Source of the DNA: Strix aluco
Taxonomy: Eukaryota; Chordata; Aves; Strigiformes; Strigidae
Direction of reading: 5' to 3'
Assembly: GCF_031877795.1 (NCBI RefSeq)
Contig: NC_133931.1
Coordinates: forward strand, 26,534,264-26,598,263
Length of the DNA: 64,000 bases
The notes under the pieces were generated by a model. The model was not told the DNA's origin and did no database searches. It worked only from the letters and a program-made list of their open reading frames with translations. The position numbers and the translations under genes were made by a program. How positions within the stretch are numbered: the stretch's first letter is position 1; every line of letters begins with the position of its first letter. Of the stretch, positions 60,812-64,000 are shown in pieces.

Positions 60812-63800
60812 GTAATGCAGAGGGGACCCGGCTCCCGGCTCATTATACGCTTCTGTCAATAGAACAGAAGAGATCTCATTCACATAACATATTTTGTATC
60901 ACAGGTAACTTCCTCAAATTCCCAGTCATAAATCTTCGTAATTCAATATTCTGTGGTCTGATTCATCTGGCAAGCCAGCAGAGGTTTCAGCAAGTCTGGC
61001 AGCTCCCTGCAATGCTTTTCTCTCATGACTTCCCCCTCTAGCCCCATATCCAATGTGCCTCTTCTCTCTCTCCCTTTTGGTTTCTTTTTTCCCCTCACAA
61101 AATCCCAGAGAATCAGTATTCTTATTCAGCAAGTTTCCTCAGAAATTATTTTCAATGGAAAAATACAGAATAAAAAAAAGTTGTGGTTTTGTTTTTTTTT
61201 TTTTCCTAAGTTATTTGAGTTTGTTGAAAAATCCTAGCTTATCTCTGGCTCAAATCAGCTCAGCATTCAATTGGATCTCCCTGGGACAGCCAGGGAAGTT
61301 GCCCTCAGGGAGACCAATTCCTTGTGTCTCACACATGGCGAGACTCTGGCCAGATGAACTGTCACAAAGTAAGGATAGTCTTCCCTTATTGGCATTGTTT
61401 GCTTTCTGAAAGTGTTCAATATTCACATTTCCCATCCAGATTCAGGATAAAACGAAACATGGAAAGTGCTATCTTTCACTTAAGCGGAACACAGGCCAAT
61501 GGTTGGGCAATGGGAGGTAGGAAATAGACACGGGTGTGACAGGGTAGAGACCTGTCCACAGAGAAGATCTCACTCTCTCATTAGGCGACAGGAAGTTTTG
61601 GTAAGAATTGAGTCTGTGCTTAGCTTTGTGAATCCCCAGTTACTTGTTTCCCTGCAGTACATTCTTCTGAGGCAAAATACTACATGTTAATAGGCTGGAA
61701 AGCTTCATGTTGATAACTTGCATCTTGAGATGTATACTTTGAACAGTGAAGGGCATTCTGATGGGTACCAATGTGGGTCTGTGAAAAAAAAAAAATCTGA
61801 AGAGTGTGCTGGTCTGTGTCATGGTACCTGTGGTGCTCCTCCAGGAAAAAAGAAGCTAACTGAAGGCCAAAAATAAAGTCTTATTGTACATGAAATAATT
61901 TTTGGAATATTTTTTTCTATTTATTTTTCATCAGTAGACTGAATCACTGAAGAAGAGGAGGGAGCTGGGATCTGCCTCAGCATTTGATTACTTATTTTGA
62001 TTTGTATACCACATGATGAGTTCTCATCAGATCATTTTCAGGACAGTGGTGCTAAGACCAGCTTACTGGAAGTTTCTTCGGTTGCATTGGATCAGACTGC
62101 AATATCCTCGTCAAGATATTTTCTTTCTGTCCCAACAGCAGTTTGGAGAGGTAGGGACTGCAGTGTTCACCTCCATCCAGAGTGGCTCTTCAGGCTCTTG
62201 TGGGCAGGGGCTTTGCCCCTGACTGAGTAATTTTATCCTTCTCTGTTCAGTCCTCTTCACATCTTGCAGCTTCTGTACCTTGTGCCAGTTGCTCGTTTCC
62301 TACTTATATGCTGTTCTTTGGAGTATTATTTAAGAAGTCAAACTCTGTTTTTCCCTTTGTAGAAAATACAGATTTTTATGAACAGTATCATTGTGAGCAA
62401 TGCCTTGGGGAGCTTATGGGTTTCAATGACTCGCTAACATCCTAGTGAAAGCCAAAGAGCCTACTGGGGTTGTCACTGGCATGAGAGGAGAATTCTGTCT
62501 CAGTGTTGTCTTCCTGTTTCTAGTTTCTGTGGACCTCTGCATTGCTTCCTTCTGGATAGTCTGGGGAGTGTGCTGGAAAGATAGGACACTTCTTCAGAGC
62601 CTCAGCCTTTTCTTCTATTTTATTGCCTTTAAATCACTCTCAAATCAAGCCAGTTAAGCACAAATAAAATATTCACAATATCCAAAATGGATAGCATACA
62701 AATGTTTATAAAACATTGGTGTGCAATTGAAAAATGTGAAACAATATATGATAAATTTCCCTGTGTGGGGTTTAGATGGGAAGAGCCTCCCTGCAGATGA
62801 GCCACGGCATGGTGGCTGGGACCATGGGGCTTCCTGAGGGTCTGCCTTTGGCACGCAGGTGCTGCTGCAAGCCCTGTTAGCCAGCACTTCATCCCCTCAC
62901 CTGACGGCATTGCTCTTTAGTCTGTTAGTGGTGTCAGGGTGATTAACCTTCTCCCCCAGACTTTTTTCTTTCTGAAAAGACAGACAGATAGATCATTTCT
63001 CCTAGTAAATGCAGCTGCTGTTTCCCTACCTGAGTAATGCCGAGGCATCATCCCCGTTGCTTAACTGATCACTGCTGCTCCAAGTCAGCGAGGGTAAAAT
63101 TCACCTCCCTTGCTCCTCTGCACACCCTATTGATCAGTAATAGATAAGTTTTGATATAAAATATGACTTTCACTCAACCTTACATTTTAAGTCCATATGT
63201 ACTTTGTCAGCCACACTCTTACAAATTTCTTAAATGGGGTGTAGCCATTTCGTGGTGAAATAGTCTTGGGATGATTTGACCTCAACATCTTTTTCTTCGA
63301 TGGGTACTGAAATAACCATGTATTTCTGGTTCAAGTCAGTTAGGATCATTTTCTGTCTGCATTGGATTTGTGAGGACAGATGGCTTCCAACGTCTAGAGC
63401 TCAATCCAAGTTAAAACTGGAGGGGAAAGTTGTTTGATTCTTTGCAGGAATTACTGTCTAAACAAAACCTGACTTCAACAGATTTCTATGCAAAACCCTT
63501 TGATTCCCATTTTCCATCTGTGAGAAATTTGGGATGTTATTGTTGGATTTATATCTTTCCTTTGATAAACATATTAAAACATGGTTCAAAATACCTTTTT
63601 ATCTTCTAAAAGATATAATGTGAATGAAATCGCCTCTGACTCCTATGGGTTTGGAAGCTGTTTTTCTGCTTTTGTTACACGTGCACCAGGTTTCCATAAT
63701 TCTTTGCTTGTGGCTCTGCTCACATTGCTAGTGTAGAGATTGTGTTTGGCTCAGGAAACAGCCATAAAATGGACTCTGGTACCTGGATATATTAATATTT

Positions 63801-64000
63801 CCCTCACCTTGACATTTTCCGTATTTTTTGCCTTTGATTGCTACCTCCATCAAGAGTGAAACCTGGAGTCTTGGCAGGCAGCTGTTGGGAGGGATGCTGA
63901 ATACCACACTTCTGAGGTCAGGCTTGAGAGCGTTCTCACGATTCTTTTGCTTTCTCAGTGGAGGATTTAGCTCCCAGGAGCAAGAACTCAGAGCCTTCAA
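60812..64000. other. Intergenic or intronic DNA, nothing recognised
   Basis: Contains mononucleotide runs (T13 at 61192-61204, A12 at 61784-61795) and short open frames without recognisable domains. The minus-strand frame running to the right edge (63728-64000) is truncated by the window and shows no family signature. Confidence 0.5.

Overview
The window is vertebrate nuclear DNA, almost certainly from a bird. It is AT-rich and mostly non-coding, with one CpG island. Its interspersed repeats are chicken-repeat-1 (CR1) LINE fragments, two of which still show recognisable reverse-transcriptase stretches, plus an LTR that I recognise from memory as a common avian ERV LTR. Nothing prokaryotic is present: no operons, CRISPR arrays, tRNA or rRNA genes were seen.

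Region 1 (1-5.1 kb) holds the 5' end of the only gene I can support, CIBAR1 (FAM92A), on the minus strand. Exon 1 (4726-4757) lies in a CpG-island promoter (about 4460-5115). A 2.0 kb intron follows, then exon 2 (2461-2695), which encodes the first part of the BAR domain. The remaining exons lie beyond the left edge, so 1-2460 is intron. A near-consensus RFX X-box sits 52-65 bp upstream of the start codon. That fits the known role of this protein at the ciliary base.

Region 2 (5.1-64 kb) reads as a gene-poor intergenic interval. In human the CIBAR1 promoter faces a long gene-poor interval leading to TRIQK, and the same synteny is likely here, but I see no TRIQK coding exon. The interval contains: CR1 fragments at about 21.86-22.12 kb (-), 22.56-23.06 kb (+), 23.06-23.46 kb (-), 26.90-27.91 kb (-), 31.90-33.15 kb (-), 33.19-33.87 kb (+) and 49.84-50.00 kb (-); a decayed LTR retroelement at about 33.95-38.63 kb with two diverged LTRs, a tRNA-Asn-like primer-binding site and no recognisable gag, pol or env; and a clean 563 bp solo LTR at 47,386-47,948 with a perfect 5 bp target-site duplication.

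Smaller structures include a perfect 13 bp hairpin (7.88 kb), several short tandem duplications, a possible poly(A)-tailed retrocopy (48.4-48.7 kb), a 76 bp inverted-repeat pair 1 kb apart (53.7/54.8 kb), a short direct-repeat pair (55.6/56.9 kb) and two exon-like segments with good splice sites (53.92 and 60.68 kb). The many 60-190 codon open frames elsewhere have no recognisable homology or exon structure and look like chance. I did not find a convincing new biological system; the most useful leads are the CIBAR1 X-box, the tRNA-Asn-primed retroelement and the inverted-repeat pair.
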